This document shows, one piece after another, positions 1 through 11,916 of a DNA stretch of 64,000 bases. This DNA comes from Taeniopygia guttata (lineage: Eukaryota; Chordata; Aves; Passeriformes; Estrildidae): NCBI RefSeq assembly GCF_048771995.1, contig NC_133027.1, forward strand, positions 5,018,001 to 5,082,000. The letters run 5' to 3'. Within the stretch, counting starts at the first letter, position 1. The number at the start of each line of letters is the position of its first letter. The notes below the pieces were generated by a model. It did not search any database. It saw nothing but the letters and a program-made list of their open reading frames with translations, and had not been told where the DNA came from. A program made the position numbers and the translations under genes.

Positions 1-1028
1 TTTCCATTCTGGCCCACAGTGACCAGACCCAGCACAATGCTAAGGGACTTTTGGCACCTTCCTTCTCTATGGTAGGATTTGAACATGCTTGATAAAGGGA
101 ATATTTTCCTAACAAAGAGGTAGTGATGATATATGGAAATTATTTTGGAGGCTGAAAGATTTATCTCAGTAAGACCTTTCTGGACATCTTCAGAAAACCA
201 TCTGTCCCAGCTGGCTTATAAGCTGAAGGCCCTCCTAGCAAGAGCCTTCTTCTCACAGGACCCCAGTACCTGTGGGCTGGGTTTAGAGCCACTTTTGAAA
301 AGCTTTTTTTGCTGTTCCATCATCATAAAGAGGACTGAGAGTTATTAGTTTGTAGAAATGGTTGTATTTTAGTGATAACTGACAGTGGCTGGATATGTGT
401 ATCTGAGCAATACTGGGGGGCACAGAACAAGGAACTTCTTCAGCTCCTCAGTGGAAGGCAGAAAAATAAAAGAGGATTCTCCTTGATCGGTTTCACCAGT
501 GTTTATAATCTCACACCAACATAATCAGAAATTCAGAGAAGTCCCTGTACCTCTGACATCTCTCTCAGCCTTGCTGATACTGATAGACCTCAAGTCTGAA
601 CTTTTATTTCATCATTAATCTCCATTTATCTGCCAACTAAACTTTGCCTGTATGTCTCCATTCCCTTCTTTCAAAATATGTAGTTTAGATGTAACAAAAC
701 ATAAGCCCACCTGGGTTTATCCTTTATTTTAGGTTTTCCCTGGAATTTTTTGTGTCATAAAGTTGCAGTGTGGCTTGACACTTTCCACAAAAAAGTGATC
801 TTTTGTTTAGACAGGCGATGGCACAATCCCAGAGGAAAGTTGAGAATAACAGAGCTACTGGCATACTAATTCATGGTCTTCTGTAAAGTTCAGCCATTCC
901 CCAGGATTTGCAGTTCAAAACAGAGAGAGATATTCTAAAATGTTTGATCCTTTCAATCAAAGAAGACTTTTAAGTTCTGGTTATATACCTGTTCTGCGTC
1001 ATTTGTACACAAATTTTGGAATAATAGA
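1..1028. other. Unique non-coding sequence, no feature seen
   Basis: AT-rich sequence with frequent stops in all frames. The longest open stretches are short and have no recognisable domain. I see no repeat signature, no convincing splice-bounded exon and no RNA gene. Confidence 0.6.
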
Positions 1029-1175
1029 AGGTTATGTTAGAATAGACCTTAAAGGTCATCTTATTCCAACTCCCCTACCATGGGCAGGGACAACTGCTAT
1101 CCCAGGCTGCTCCAAGCCCCAACCTGGCCTAGGGCACTTCCAGGGATGTGGCAGCCACAGCTTTGGTTACCTGAT
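1029..1175 (-). mobile_element. CR1 LINE 3'-end fragment
   Basis: Read on the minus strand this is the CR1 3' untranslated region. On the plus strand it shows the reverse-complement landmarks in order: a degraded 'gaccttaaaggtcatc' segment, 'ccatgggcagggac', 'atcccaggctgctcca', then 'ttccagggatgtggcagcc'. The terminal octamer repeat at the 3' end is worn away, and homology fades after about 1,175, so it is a 5'-truncated old copy. The 123-codon open stretch across it (940-1311) is an accident of this repeat. Confidence 0.8.
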
Positions 1176-3070
1176 CCCAAATTACTTGGGTTGCTCTAGT
1201 CAACTTCTTGGACCAGGTCAGACTCTTGACATGGTTCATTTCACCCAGTATAAGGCATTTAAAAAAGTAAAGCCTTGTAAGAGGGGATTCACTCACCTAG
1301 GGCTTTCTTGACAATTAATTAGATTAAAAAAAAAGGTGCATTTCTAGAGAATAACTCATCTGGCTCAGTTATTTTCTGCAGGGTGTTAAATGTACCCTAG
1401 AGAGAAAAATGGGTGTCACCTTATGACATCCATTTCTGCCTGTGGCTGCAGAAGTCCTGGTTTGTGACTGAAGAGTCCAGAACTTTTAGCAATGACATCA
1501 AAGCAGCTCTTAGCAGGCTGGGTCATGTGCCTAACTTCATTTTCTTGCAAACAGAGCACATAGAATTTCCCTCTTTAATGGGAAGAAATAGAAGCTTTCA
1601 GAAGGTAACTTAGTCCATGTAGCCCAATATTTGTCTTGAGATTGATTCATTTAAACTTTTTCCCTTATTTTTGTCCTCTGATTGTAGACAGGAAGCTGAA
1701 GCCTATACTAGACACAAGGCCTAATAATAAGCTGCTGACAGGCATCAGGATATTTTGCCTCAGATAATCCCATCCTAAATCACCAATCTAAAACCAGGAG
1801 GAATGAGCCCTGTGTAGATGGCTTTTCCTCTTTTCTGTAGAGACAATCTTAAGTAGACACTTGGAAGTTTAAAGGAGTTCAGCTAGGATTTGAAGAAGAA
1901 GGAAAGTTCTATTCCATGTATAAATGTTATGTTTCAAAAACATTTGGCTGGCAAATATTCAGCTTTCATTTTCTCCCTTTTCTTCTCTGCCCTTTTTTCC
2001 TTTCCTGCCCTTTTTCCCTTTTACAAGTCAAAAACAAAGCCCGAGGAAGGGAAAATAAAAAGACCTGGGATATCAAACCTAAAAGAGCAACTTAAAATCA
2101 AATTTAAAAAAATGTGTTTGCTTTTCTGAGAAGAACAAGAAAAGTGTTTCTTAAAAGCAGGGAATTGGCTTATGAACTTGTCACATTACAAAAAAAATAG
2201 TTTTACTTTTTATTTTCCCAGCTTCATTATTCACTTGTTAAACCTGAGCAGCCTGACTGGTGAGATGTGAGGCAGAGATTAGAGATGAGGACAAAGTTTG
2301 CACCCTAAGGTTTATAATCAGAGTAAAAATTGTCTTCAGATTGATGTTAACTGGTTATTATCAGCCAAGGAAAATGAAGAAGTGTAGATCTAAGACGTAT
2401 TTACTTACAGGCTTTGGGGGAGTCAGGGTCAGACCCCCTTTCTGCAAAGAGCTCAGGCATCTACTCCAGTTCCTGTTATCCACTGAGACAAATGCCTTTT
2501 GCATTATGCACACATGGATTTGCTCTTCCTATCTGAACCAGCTCATGAACTTAAATATAGCTCTTCTAGGTCACAGGTTTGCCATCTAAAAGGACATTTC
2601 TATTCCTGCCTTCCTCCTGTTTTACAGCCTTTGTATGGGATTGGCAAAGGCATAAGCAAAGCCTAAGCAAAGGGCAGAGGGTGGTGTTTATTGTGAGCAC
2701 AGCTCTTGGTGCTCAGAGATCAAATAAAATTCAGTTTAGCATTCCCAGGCTCTGTTTCTGCCTGAAAAAACTTTCACAGCATAGTTTCTTAGCTTTTGGT
2801 GTGTGGAAGAGTCTATCAAATCACTAATCCCCAGTCACAGCATGGGAACAAGTAATTTATTATAGAAGTACATTCTTTTCTAAATTAACTCAGAAAGAAA
2901 ATGAAAGACAACCAGTGCAGAAACAAAACTGATTTTTCCTAGAATAAAACCGCTAAACTTTGGTCCATTGTGTAATTGTTTCTGATTGATTAAATGATGC
3001 AATGGTATGTATAGTTTTAAAAATTAGTCCCAGTTTCTTAGCTTCATACCTGGCAATATTATGGAAATAA
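1176..3070. other. Unique non-coding sequence
   Basis: No coding exon, repeat or RNA gene is supported. The stretch at 1,960-2,040 is pyrimidine-rich. Open stretches of 60-110 codons have ordinary intergenic composition and match no family I recognise. Confidence 0.55.
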
Positions 3071-3995
3071 GTCATAGAATTGTAGAATGAAAGAATTGTT
3101 ATGGTTGGAAAAATCCTTTAAGATCATCAAGTCCAACATAAGCCCAGAAATGCCACCACTAACCCATGTCCCTCAGTGCCACATCTACACAACTTCTAAA
3201 ATATCTCCAGGGATGGTAACTCCACCACTTCCCTGGGCAGCCTGTTCCAACATCTGACCACTTTTTCAGTGAAGAAATTTTCCTTAATATCCAATCTAAA
3301 CCTCCCCTGACACAACTTGAGGCCATTTCCTTTTGTCCTGTCACTTGCTACCTAGGAGAAGAGACCAATCCCCACCTGGCTTTTGACCTCCTTTCAGGGA
3401 GTTGTAGAGAGTGAGAAGGTTCTTCCTTGCCTGTCTGCTATGGTAGTAGCCAGATTAAGTCCTAGCTGGGTTTTGGTCCTTCAGTTTTCTCCTGGAGTTC
3501 CAGCCAAAGCTCTCTGTTCATCCAGGTCAATCTTCCCCACCACCAGTTTGTGTTTTGGGACATGAGAAAGGCTGCTCCTTCTGCTTTAGGGTGTCCTTCT
3601 TAAAGAAAGTCCAGCCTTCCTGGACTCCTTTGCCCTTCAGGAATGCTTCCCAAGGGAATCTCTCACCCATCTCCTAACCTGGCCAAAATCTGCCCTCTGG
3701 AAGTCCAAGGCAGTGTTTTTTATTGACTGCTCTCCTTGCTCCTCCAAGAATCAGAACCTCTCTTGTTTCCTGATCACTGTGCCCCAAACAGCCTCTGACC
3801 ATCACATCCTTCTCTGTCCACAAACACAGACCCAGCAGGTATCTTCCCTAGCTGGGTCCCTCACCAGATGTTAGGGAGCTCTCTGCCACAAACTCCAAGA
3901 ATTTCCTAGATTGTTTCCTCTCATCTGTATTGCATTTCCATCAGGGTCTGGTAAGTGGAAATCCTCCACAAGGACAAGGATTGTGAGACTTTTCC
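3071..3995 (-). mobile_element. CR1 LINE with ORF2 endonuclease remnant and reverse transcriptase deleted
   Basis: Minus-strand CR1 of about 925 bases. Its 3' part (3,071 to about 3,425) begins on the plus strand with 'tcatagaattgtagaatg' and carries the UTR landmarks 'tccagggatggtaactccac', 'gggcagcctgttcca' and 'ggccatttccttttgtcct'. From about 3,425 to 3,995 the minus strand resembles CR1 ORF2: near 3,980 it reads LVLVEDFHLPD, a worn form of the APE-endonuclease GDFN-P motif, followed by a long linker region broken by stops and frameshifts. The roughly 2 kb reverse-transcriptase domain that should lie between these parts is absent, with the junction near 3,425. The 5' end is truncated near 3,995. 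The element is inactive. Confidence 0.82.
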
Positions 3996-4351
3996 AAATT
4001 TGGTATAGAATATTTATATAGAAATAGACTTTTCCATTTTGAATGCAACATAAATTTATGGGAGTTCTCTTAATAAAAAACTCTATATTTTTAAGGTAGA
4101 TGAAATACAGTCTCAGAACAAATCCTATCACATTGTTACAGCCACTTGTGATGCTTTTTTTACAGCTAAAAGTGCATAGTGGAGACTTTTCTTTGTGATA
4201 AGAGAACTCACCTCATTGACATCACTCCTCTCTTTTTCTTATGACACTAAATGTTCAGTTAACATTTGCAGCATTTTGCAACAATTCACTCTTTCTTAAA
4301 CCTCCAGAGCAAGACCCACCCCTTGCAAAACAAGACAAAAATATTTAAACC
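3996..4351. other. Unique spacer between CR1 and microsatellite
   Basis: AT-rich unique sequence, including a T-rich run near 4,155. No gene or repeat is recognised. Confidence 0.5.

Positions 4352-4405
<54 letters not shown>
4352..4405. repeat. (TAA)n microsatellite, about 18 units
   Basis: An uninterrupted run of TAA/ATA triplets. On the minus strand it gives the poly-leucine run in a spurious 93-codon ORF (4,286-4,567). It is likely length-polymorphic. Confidence 0.97.
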
Positions 4406-4408
<3 letters not shown>

Positions 4409-5767
4409 TCCAGTCCCAAGCTGACAAATAAGAAGCAAAACCTCTCCTCCTCTGGTTAGTCTGGCCAACATATGCAACAAATTCTCAGAGAGGTTTTCTG
4501 GAAAACCAGTGACAAGATAGGTACTGTGGGCTAGCCCCGGGCACTCAGCAGTGGCAGAACGCTTCACACAGCCTCATGTGTAAAGTTTCTGAACTGACAC
4601 AAAGCTTAATGGAAGTGAACCCTGACAACTGTGGCCAACCGACTGTAAGTGACATTCCGGCTGCTTTGCCTCTCCGCATCCGTCCTCCTTCCCTGCCTGC
4701 CCCCTTCCCCTTCTGCCTCTCCCCCTTGAAGGTGTAATGTCTCCTGTGGGAAGCCCTGGTGCTGAAATTCGTGGTGCTCTTTTTCAGGTGATTTGCCGGC
4801 TCCCAGCTCATCAGAGCAGATTCCTCGGGACAGGAGAGCGCCCGGATGCACTTTTGGAAGGCAGCTAACAAGCAGAGTGATGGCCTGGCAGAGGGCAGGC
4901 TGAGATTGTGGCTGAAAGAACTCTCTGCTTACCCTGACATTACTAAAGGAGGAGAAAGCTGTTTGTGGGAGAAAATCCCCATTGCAAGTGCTGAGGGTGT
5001 CTAATAAGCGTCCCACAAAACAAGCGGGTTTTTTGCATTTCATGCTTAAATTTGTATTTTAAAATTTGAGAGCTGACTTGAGCTGTCTGACTGCATCAAT
5101 AAACAGCTTTGTGCAGAGTATTTCTGAGCAGGCTCCTGCCTCCCTTTGAAGGCAGGGAAATCAGCCTATTTGTATATAGCAAAGTATGGATCTCTCTACA
5201 GTGCTAATGCCTTGTAGCACATCGATCACGTCTCCTCAGAGGGTTTGAAAGCACTTTGCAAACACTGGGAATAGCAGTAGGTGTGTAACAGAAGTCTCCT
5301 TTTGTTGGGTCTTGCACAAATACATGAAAGCAAAGCCCTGTCCTCAAAAATGCACACTCCACATGAATAAGACAGGCAGAGTTGATAAGGAAAAGAAATA
5401 TGAGCAGTTTAATGAAGGCTGTTATCATGTAGGTGGTAGAATTATAAACCACAACTCAGCTCTCAGGAGTGAGAATTTCTTGCTGCTAAACCACACTTAG
5501 TCCTGGCCCTGCAATTCCTACACAAAATAGTGATGTATCATTTCCACAGACAGGAAAAGTTAGCAAAACCAGGTAAAACTGTTGTGTTTTGTTTTCTGGG
5601 ATGAAAGAAAATCTCCTTCTTCATTAATTATTATTATCTGTCTACTCCAGTTGCAGAATCTCAGCTTAGTTTTATGAATTATTCCAGCACTTCACAGCAA
5701 TGTCATGATCTCATAGTATTTAAAAATGTTTTTTAAGGTAACTGCTCTGAGAGTCACACTTTTTTTT
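4406..5767. other. Unique sequence with a moderately GC-rich, conserved-looking segment
   Basis: Bases 4,620-5,000 are richer in GC and in C/T runs than the surroundings. Bases 4,860-5,130 have the even, non-repetitive composition typical of conserved non-coding DNA. Overlapping minus-strand open stretches (108 and 145 codons, 4,545-5,043) show no domain, signal peptide or splice context that I trust. Conservation cannot be judged from one sequence. Confidence 0.35.
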
Positions 5768-5964
5768 CTTCACTGAAAGAGTGGTTAAACTTTGGAGTAG
5801 GTTGCCCAAGGAAGTGGTGGAGTCACCATCGCATCCCTGGAAGTGTTCAAAAAATGACTGGATGTGGCACACGTGCTATGGTGTGGTTGCCATGGTGGTG
5901 TTGAGTCAAAGATTGGACTCAATGACCTTGGATGCCTGTTCCAACTTTAATGATTCTATGATTT
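5768..5964 (+). mobile_element. CR1 LINE 3'-end fragment
   Basis: Plus-strand CR1 of the subtype whose 3' UTR carries 'aggaagtggtggagtcacc', 'catccctggaagtgttcaa', 'atggtggtgttgagtca' and 'ggactcaatgacctt', ending in 'aatgattctatgatt'. Severely 5'-truncated, about 200 bases, non-coding. Confidence 0.88.
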
Positions 5965-6485
5965 TCTTCCTCCAGGTGTGGGCTTGGGTGCAAATCTGAA
6001 TATTTTGCACCCAATATACTCAGTAGCAATCAGTCATACATATCTATACCTATTCAAAGACAGGCCTCTTGGTCTAAAGATCAGAGAAAAATTGACAATA
6101 GGAATATAATCAACCATTGTTAAATTGCCCTCTTTTCAGTCACTATAACCTTGGTTTTTGATTATTTCACTTATCTGCAGATACTGTAAGCAGCATTAAC
6201 ACTGCTCTACATGCATGGTTTTTTTGAGGATGTAGGAAAGTCCTGAAGGTGAAAATCCTGAGAGTTCAGTGAAATTATTAATGACTTATTCAATAAAAGG
6301 AGCATTTAATCAATAAATTTGTAATGATCTTGGGCAAACTTAACACAAAGTTAGGTTGTGTCCTTCCTTAAACCATCATGAGTGGTCTTCATTATGAAAT
6401 TACTGATGAGACTTCCTTTTATTTGAGGAGAAAGAAAGCCATAGTATATACTCAGCATATACAGAGTATATGCTCCACCTGCAAA
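5965..6485. other. Unique spacer
   Basis: AT-rich sequence between two CR1 copies. No gene, RNA or repeat is recognised. Confidence 0.5.
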
Positions 6486-6989
6486 GCTGCCTCCAGTCTT
6501 AGGGCCCAGCACAGGAAGGACCTGGAGCTGCTGGAGAGAGTCAAGAGGAGGCACCAGGATGATCAGAGGGATGGAGGAGCTCTGCTGTGAGGAAAGGCTG
6601 AGCGAGTTCAGATTGTTCAGTCTGGAGAAGAGAAGGCTTTGGGGTGACCTCATTGTGGCCTCCCAGTGCTTGCAGAAGCGACAGGAAAGATGGAGCGAGA
6701 TTGTTTACAAGAGTGACACAACAAGGGGAAATGGCTTCAGACTTAAAGACAGTAGGTTTAGATTGCATATTAGGAAAAAATTGTTCCCTGTGAGGGTGGT
6801 GAGGCCCTGCCACAGGTTGCTCAGAGAAGCTGTGGCTGTCCTATCCCTGGAAGTGTCCAAGACTGGGATGGATAGGGCTTGGAGCAACCTGGGACAGTGG
6901 AAGGTGTCCCTGTCCATGGGAAGGGGTCAGAACCAGATGATCTTTAAGGTCTTTTCTAACCCAAACCATTCTGGGATTCTATGATTCTA
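6486..6989 (+). mobile_element. CR1 LINE 3' portion, about 500 bases
   Basis: One of the longer CR1 copies here. It starts in the segment 'cccagcacaggaaggacctg', continues through 'gctctgctgtgaggaaaggc', 'cctgtgagggtggtgagg', 'agagaagctgtggctgtc' and 'ggaaggtgtccctgtcca', and ends in the diagnostic tail 'attctgggattctatgattct' at 6,989. The landmarks are in the expected order with no large gap, so it is a simple 5'-truncated insertion. The 141-codon ORF across it is not a gene. Confidence 0.92.
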
Positions 6990-7314
6990 GACCCAGAAGA
7001 ATGAAGAAGAAATATAGAGGGTAAGGCTTATTAGAGGGATTGAAACTGTGCTGCTCATGTAGTAAATCTTGCACCACAACTTCGCCTTTTAAAACCATGT
7101 TGTCTATTAGAAAATAATTTTTAAGTAGAAGCTCCCATACTCTCTAAAATTGAATGATTTTGGACACCTCTGACACTGCTGGATGCCATTTTTCTCTGTG
7201 TACTAGATTCTTTCTTCCACAGAAAAGACACTGTGTGGCAAACAGGAAAACTTTGTGAGTGACTGTGTGAAGAGAACTATTTGTACTCTAAGATCTTTGG
7301 AGATGCAACATAGA
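6990..7314. other. Unique spacer
   Basis: No feature is recognised in this AT-rich interval. Confidence 0.5.
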
Positions 7315-7415
7315 TGTTTTACCCAAGGTCACATAAAGAATCAGCAGCAGAGATTTAAATTCAGCTTGAGTCTGCTGAGTCCCATTCAAATGCCCAAACA
7401 ACGAGACCACCTTTT
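7315..7415 (+). mobile_element. Possible ancient MIR-like (CORE-SINE) fragment
   Basis: The segment 'cccaaggtcacataaagaa', then 'cagcagcagagattt', then a 'gagtctgctgagtccc' motif and a closing 'gagaccacc' follow the order of the conserved part of MIR-type SINEs (cccaaggtcacac, then the tggcagagc block, then the tctgactcc block). The copy is very diverged. It could also be a similar old amniote repeat. A profile search would decide. Confidence 0.45.
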
Positions 7416-8959
7416 CCAACTGATGTTGAATCTGTCATCTGGGACTTAAAATGTTTTGAGGTGACAGCAACTGACCCCAAAACCCCAGGTTTTATGCAAA
7501 AATATTTTCAAGTCTAAACAGTTATGTTAAATGAACCATTAAAAATTAAGCATTGAAATGAACTGACCTGAACAACGAACTAAAACATGCCTGAGGCATC
7601 AAACAGGTTCCTATTTTTTTCCTTTTATTTATGATGGGTGATGTGACAAAAGAATTCACTAAATTCTGAATACTAAATAAATTAGTCATAGCTCAAATGC
7701 CACTTCAATAATTTTTCCAGAGAACAACCACCACAGGAGCTTTTCCTCACTTGTGCCCCTTTGGCTCACCTGGTCTTTAAGATGACTCAAAAATGGAGAA
7801 AACTGAAAGACAGTGAAATATAAAGAGTCCAAATGCCAAATCCACCAAAACACTTCATCATCTAAGATACAACTGGGTTAAAAGCTGGACACAAATGTGT
7901 GGAATTCCATATACACCATTATTCTTCCAATCACAGGAGAATCTTTTTTTTGTATAGCACTATTAATTACATGAGTATGGTATGCAAGTCCTTGTGTTTT
8001 TGCCTCATTTTGTTTCTGCAATAAAAATATTAGCAGCTATGAATACTTTCTTTTGTGACATATTTCCCAATTTTTTCACTATGAAGTAAAGCAAACCCAA
8101 AAGAAAATTATATTCAGAAGTCTTCAAGTTTCTGCATATGCCTTAAATCTCTGCTGCTGTTAACAAGTTCAGTAGAGAGAGTAGAGTGAGTCTGTGAGTT
8201 AGGAATTGCTGCAGGGAGAGAAAGACAGGTGGAAGACTAGAGAAAACCCAGACAGAAAGGAGAAAAATTAGAGCAGAAACAACAAGGAGAAAACAGAAAA
8301 AAATAAATAATGACATGACAGCAGATTCCCCCTTCAAGGTAAAAACTTTCTTACTGGTTATAGCTGAGGAATTGATTAAGTACAAATGCTGAAGAATTTA
8401 AATTCCTTTTAAAGGTCACACCCACCGCTTGACATCCTTCCAAATAATTCAAAATCTGGAGTATTTATACTCCAGACATTGATTTATTGTAGGGTGTGTG
8501 GTCCTTACTTGTTGATGGAGAGGCAGCCACTAGCTGAGTTCTCCAACTTTAAACCTTTTCATGGATCCACGGGAAATAACTATGGATGGACAAAACTCTG
8601 GTCTGCAACACCTGGCTGAACAGGGCTGCTGACTTGTGGAGTTGAAGTTTTGACTAAAAAAGTCACCTTCTGCTATTCCTCCTGCATATTTCAGAAAATT
8701 TTGCATATTTTCCTTGGCTATCATGTCTTTGCTTTATCCCTTTCTTTCACTGAATGGAAGAAAGCCAATATTCTCACACAGCTTTATAATGTGAAAGTGA
8801 GTTACAGAGGAGAGATAAATGGGTAGATGAATCATTTTTTAATTATTTGGTAACTCATCTTTGTCAGTCTTTCTCTTCCTAAGGCTCTTAGAGTTATTTT
8901 TGTCCATATCACTCCTTTTTTATTGTGTAGATCAGCTGGAGTGGAAGCTGTGTCTCATC
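7416..8959. other. Unique non-coding sequence
   Basis: AT-rich and repeat-poor. No supported exon. The minus-strand ORFs of 64-80 codons near 8,143-8,724 look random. Confidence 0.5.
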
Positions 8960-9035
8960 TCATGGAATCATGGAAGCATTAAGATTGGAAAGGAGCTCCA
9001 AGTTCATCAAGTCTTTGACCAAAAAGTCCAGCCTT
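8960..9035 (-). mobile_element. Short CR1 LINE 3'-tip fragment
   Basis: Plus strand reads 'catggaatcatggaagc', 'aagattggaaaggagctcc' and 'gttcatcaagtctttgacc', the reverse complement of a CR1 3' terminus. Homology is lost after about 75 bases, so this is an extreme 5' truncation or an old decayed copy. Confidence 0.65.
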
Positions 9036-9736
9036 TGAGGGATTTGATTTGCAGCTGATCAGTGTGGAGCACTGACTTCTGGAGTAGTGCCCATGGAGGT
9101 TTCATCTCCAACAGGCACCGATATCAAGGTGAAAACCTCCCGTCATGGCTAGGCAGGATACTTACACCTTGAGGCTTCAGAAATAGAGTTGATGTTGGTT
9201 TTATCTAACTACTGTAGTGAAGAGAGCTCTAAAACACTGTATCCTCACCTTTTATTTAATTACTTTTAAACTTGCATCAAAAGAAAAATGACTCATCACA
9301 AGGACTTCTCTGCTCCAGACAGATTAGTCACTCACAGCCCTTGGATGGATCCAAACTTCTTTGTGCTTTGTTCATCAGCTGGGAATTGTTTGAAGGGCTC
9401 AGAGTATAAAAGGGCCGTGATCCCATTTCCTCTGCATGTGTGCAATGGAAAAGGATGAAAGAAGAGAGTTCTTCCACAAGGATCTCTTTGGTGGGGAGGA
9501 AAAAAAAGCTAGTGGGGAGTTCTATCTTTCAAAAGTTTTGCAACAATTTTCAGATTTTGATAAAACACTGCAATTCACTTTCTCATTTTATTTGCCCTCA
9601 TTGCAGAAGATTACAGCTGCTCTTTCTTTAGCCCTTTTCTTCCACAACCTAGGCAAAAATAGATCTATTTACCAGTACTTTCATTACTTGCAATGTCCAT
9701 TTTTGCAAATTGGTTTTCTTTGTAGCTTCTTTACAC
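9036..9736. other. Unique sequence containing an isolated TATA-box match
   Basis: Contains TATAAAAGG at 9,405-9,413 with GC-richer flanks and an ATG 23 bases downstream (9,436) opening a 121-codon frame. That frame runs into the next CR1 and has no recognisable domain, so I do not call a gene. Confidence 0.3.
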
Positions 9737-9873
9737 TTGGGGAGATTCAAAAGCCAGCTGGACATGTTCCTGTGAAACTGGCTCTAGGTGTTCCTGCTTG
9801 AGCAGGAGGATTGGGCAAGTGAACCTCAGAGGTTCCAACCTCAACCATTCCCTGCCTCTAAAACTCTGTGATT
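9737..9873 (+). mobile_element. CR1 LINE 3'-end fragment
   Basis: CR1 subtype ending with 'gagattcaaaagccagctgg', 'ggctctaggtgttcctgctt', 'gagcaggaggattgggcaa' and 'ggttccaacctcaaccatt'. The terminal octamers are degraded to 'aaactctgtgatta'. Plus-strand, strongly 5'-truncated. Confidence 0.85.
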
Positions 9874-11835
9874 ACAGCTTCAGCTTTCAGTATTCATGCC
9901 AAATCTTTCCTTTCCCATTTATTTCTTGGGCTGTGTTGAGGAAAGGACTTTCTGGAGAGGCAAAGTTATTCACTGGCATGTGACAGGCTGCAAATAACCC
10001 CACCCTGCTTAAACCCATTGTCCTTTGAGCTGGGTACACCCTGCCCAAGGAACAGAGCTGCCAAGTCCCTCCTTATGCTGTGCAAAGCAGCCTTGGTGAG
10101 GAATGTGTGGTGGGCTACAATTTGTGAGAGCTGCCCCCACTCCAGGGAGGTAAAAGAGCCTCAAAGAGAATGAGAAATGCTCGAGGTCTCCTTCCCAATG
10201 CTGTAAAAGCTTCCCATCACTCCAGCCACCTCCCACCAAAAAAGCTGCGTCTTGACAGAGAAATTTGAAATCTTGGCAACTTTCCATGGAGGAATATAAT
10301 CTTTAAGGAGCCTCAAAACTGCCCTTGGGCAAATCCTCTTTTCATAGTCAAAATAATAATAATTAATGAAATTCCACAGTATTTAGAAAAAAGCCAATGC
10401 TTTTAGAAAATCTCCAGGCTGCCATTTCCAATTATAAATTGCCATATCCAGTAACATCACCCTGATAAAGTGGAAGGCTGATCTGTACAGGCAAGCGAGG
10501 ATGCATCTAAAGTTGAGATAATATCAACACCTCTCCCTGAAGATATAAAATAAACTGCATCATTTTATTAGATTAACATATTAAAATAAAATTTAGCATC
10601 TCTGCCACTCCACCCAAACTAATGCAAAGGAGCTTAATATTTGTTTATTAGATTAATCTCACTGTTTGGGGATGATGATTAACTCTTTCCAGGGAGAAGG
10701 CACCTGATATCTCAGTCTGTCTGCCATATGCTTCCTAAAATAAATATTTTCTGAAAATAGAGACAAAGAAAGAAAATAAACAGGTAAAGTCTTAAAATTC
10801 AGAGTGAACTGGGGTTCTTGTTTTAATAAAATGCTCTTTTTTTAGAGGTTTTAGAAGCAAACTGCTCTTTGCTTCTCTAATTGTTAACGTACAGTGATGT
10901 CATTCACAGGGTCAGATTAGGTCATCATTCAGGACTGCCATGATACAGTCCAGTGGTTTTTAATGCAGATTCATACAGCCTTGAACATATTGAAGAATTT
11001 TACCGAACTGTAAATTTGACCCATGCAATGTTTTTCAAAAATTTAATATGATGTTCCAACCATCAAACTGTGGAATGCATTGATTGGTTCTTCTGATGTG
11101 GCAGGTTAAAAAAGTGACATAATTCAATAAGGTGTAAAGTTTATCTGAAATAAGACAGTGTGTTTTTGTGGAAAGAGTAGAGAAGTATGACTAATGAGAA
11201 AATAGATCCTGTTTGTAGACTTGAAATATTTAATCTGAAATATCTAATATTTGCCTGAAAGTATTAGAATTTTGTAACCTTTGTTTTTCTACCCTGCTTT
11301 TCCTCTAATCTCAAAATTATAATTTATGCTTCTAAAATGCCTTCTTATCAATCTTCCTTTATTTTGTTTCCAAAACATTTGCAACATAACATTTTTTTCA
11401 GAGAATATGTCCACAATGACGAGATATATACCCCTGTCATAATAAAGTTAGGAATCAGCATTTGAATTTCTGTACTGAAGTTTGAAAATCAAAGGGATTG
11501 GTTTTTACACCTAAGATCTAAAATGAAGGGGAGAAGGGAAAGCATACTATTCTTTCTAGATTTTCATTAAGTTAGTCCAGAGTTCATCAGCATATCCTGG
11601 ATGTTTTTCTGTGCTTCCTAAATAGGAGAAAAAATATATTAACTTTATTAATTTTATTTTTTTTTTAATTGATGAGACAAGATTTTCTTTAAAAATGTTG
11701 TGAACTCGAAGGATTGCTCCACTTCAGTCCTGTATTTGCAGCATTTTGTTCAGACCAAGTACTGTGGAACTCAGACCAAGTCAGTTCTGACTGAAGCCCT
11801 TGGTTCCAGACCATTCCTGCTGTTTCTAGCATTGA
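9874..11835. other. Unique sequence with AT-rich conserved-looking tract
   Basis: Bases 10,320-10,800 are AT-rich but not simple-sequence, with several homeodomain-type cores (TAAT, ATTAG). This is the composition often seen in vertebrate conserved non-coding elements. This is a composition-based guess only. No coding exon is seen. Confidence 0.3.
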
Positions 11836-11916
11836 AGAATCACAGTCACAGAATTAAAGGAAAGGAAATTAAAGATTGTCTGATTTCAAACCTCCTGTCA
11901 TGGGCAGGGACAAGAG
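11836..11916 (-). mobile_element. CR1 LINE, 3' half of an element split by an LTR
   Basis: Plus strand reads 'gaatcacagtcacagaatt', a degraded middle, then 'tgtcatgggcagggac', the reverse-complement 3' end of CR1. Homology stops abruptly where the LTR begins at 11,917 and resumes at 12,509, so the CR1 was there first. Confidence 0.78.

Noticed and set aside
4286..4567. Poly-leucine membrane-like minus-strand ORF
   Set aside because: The leucine run is the translated (TAA)n microsatellite.
4545..5043. Overlapping 108- and 145-codon minus-strand ORFs
   Set aside because: Two frames are open at once over a C/T-rich stretch, with no domain, signal or splice context.
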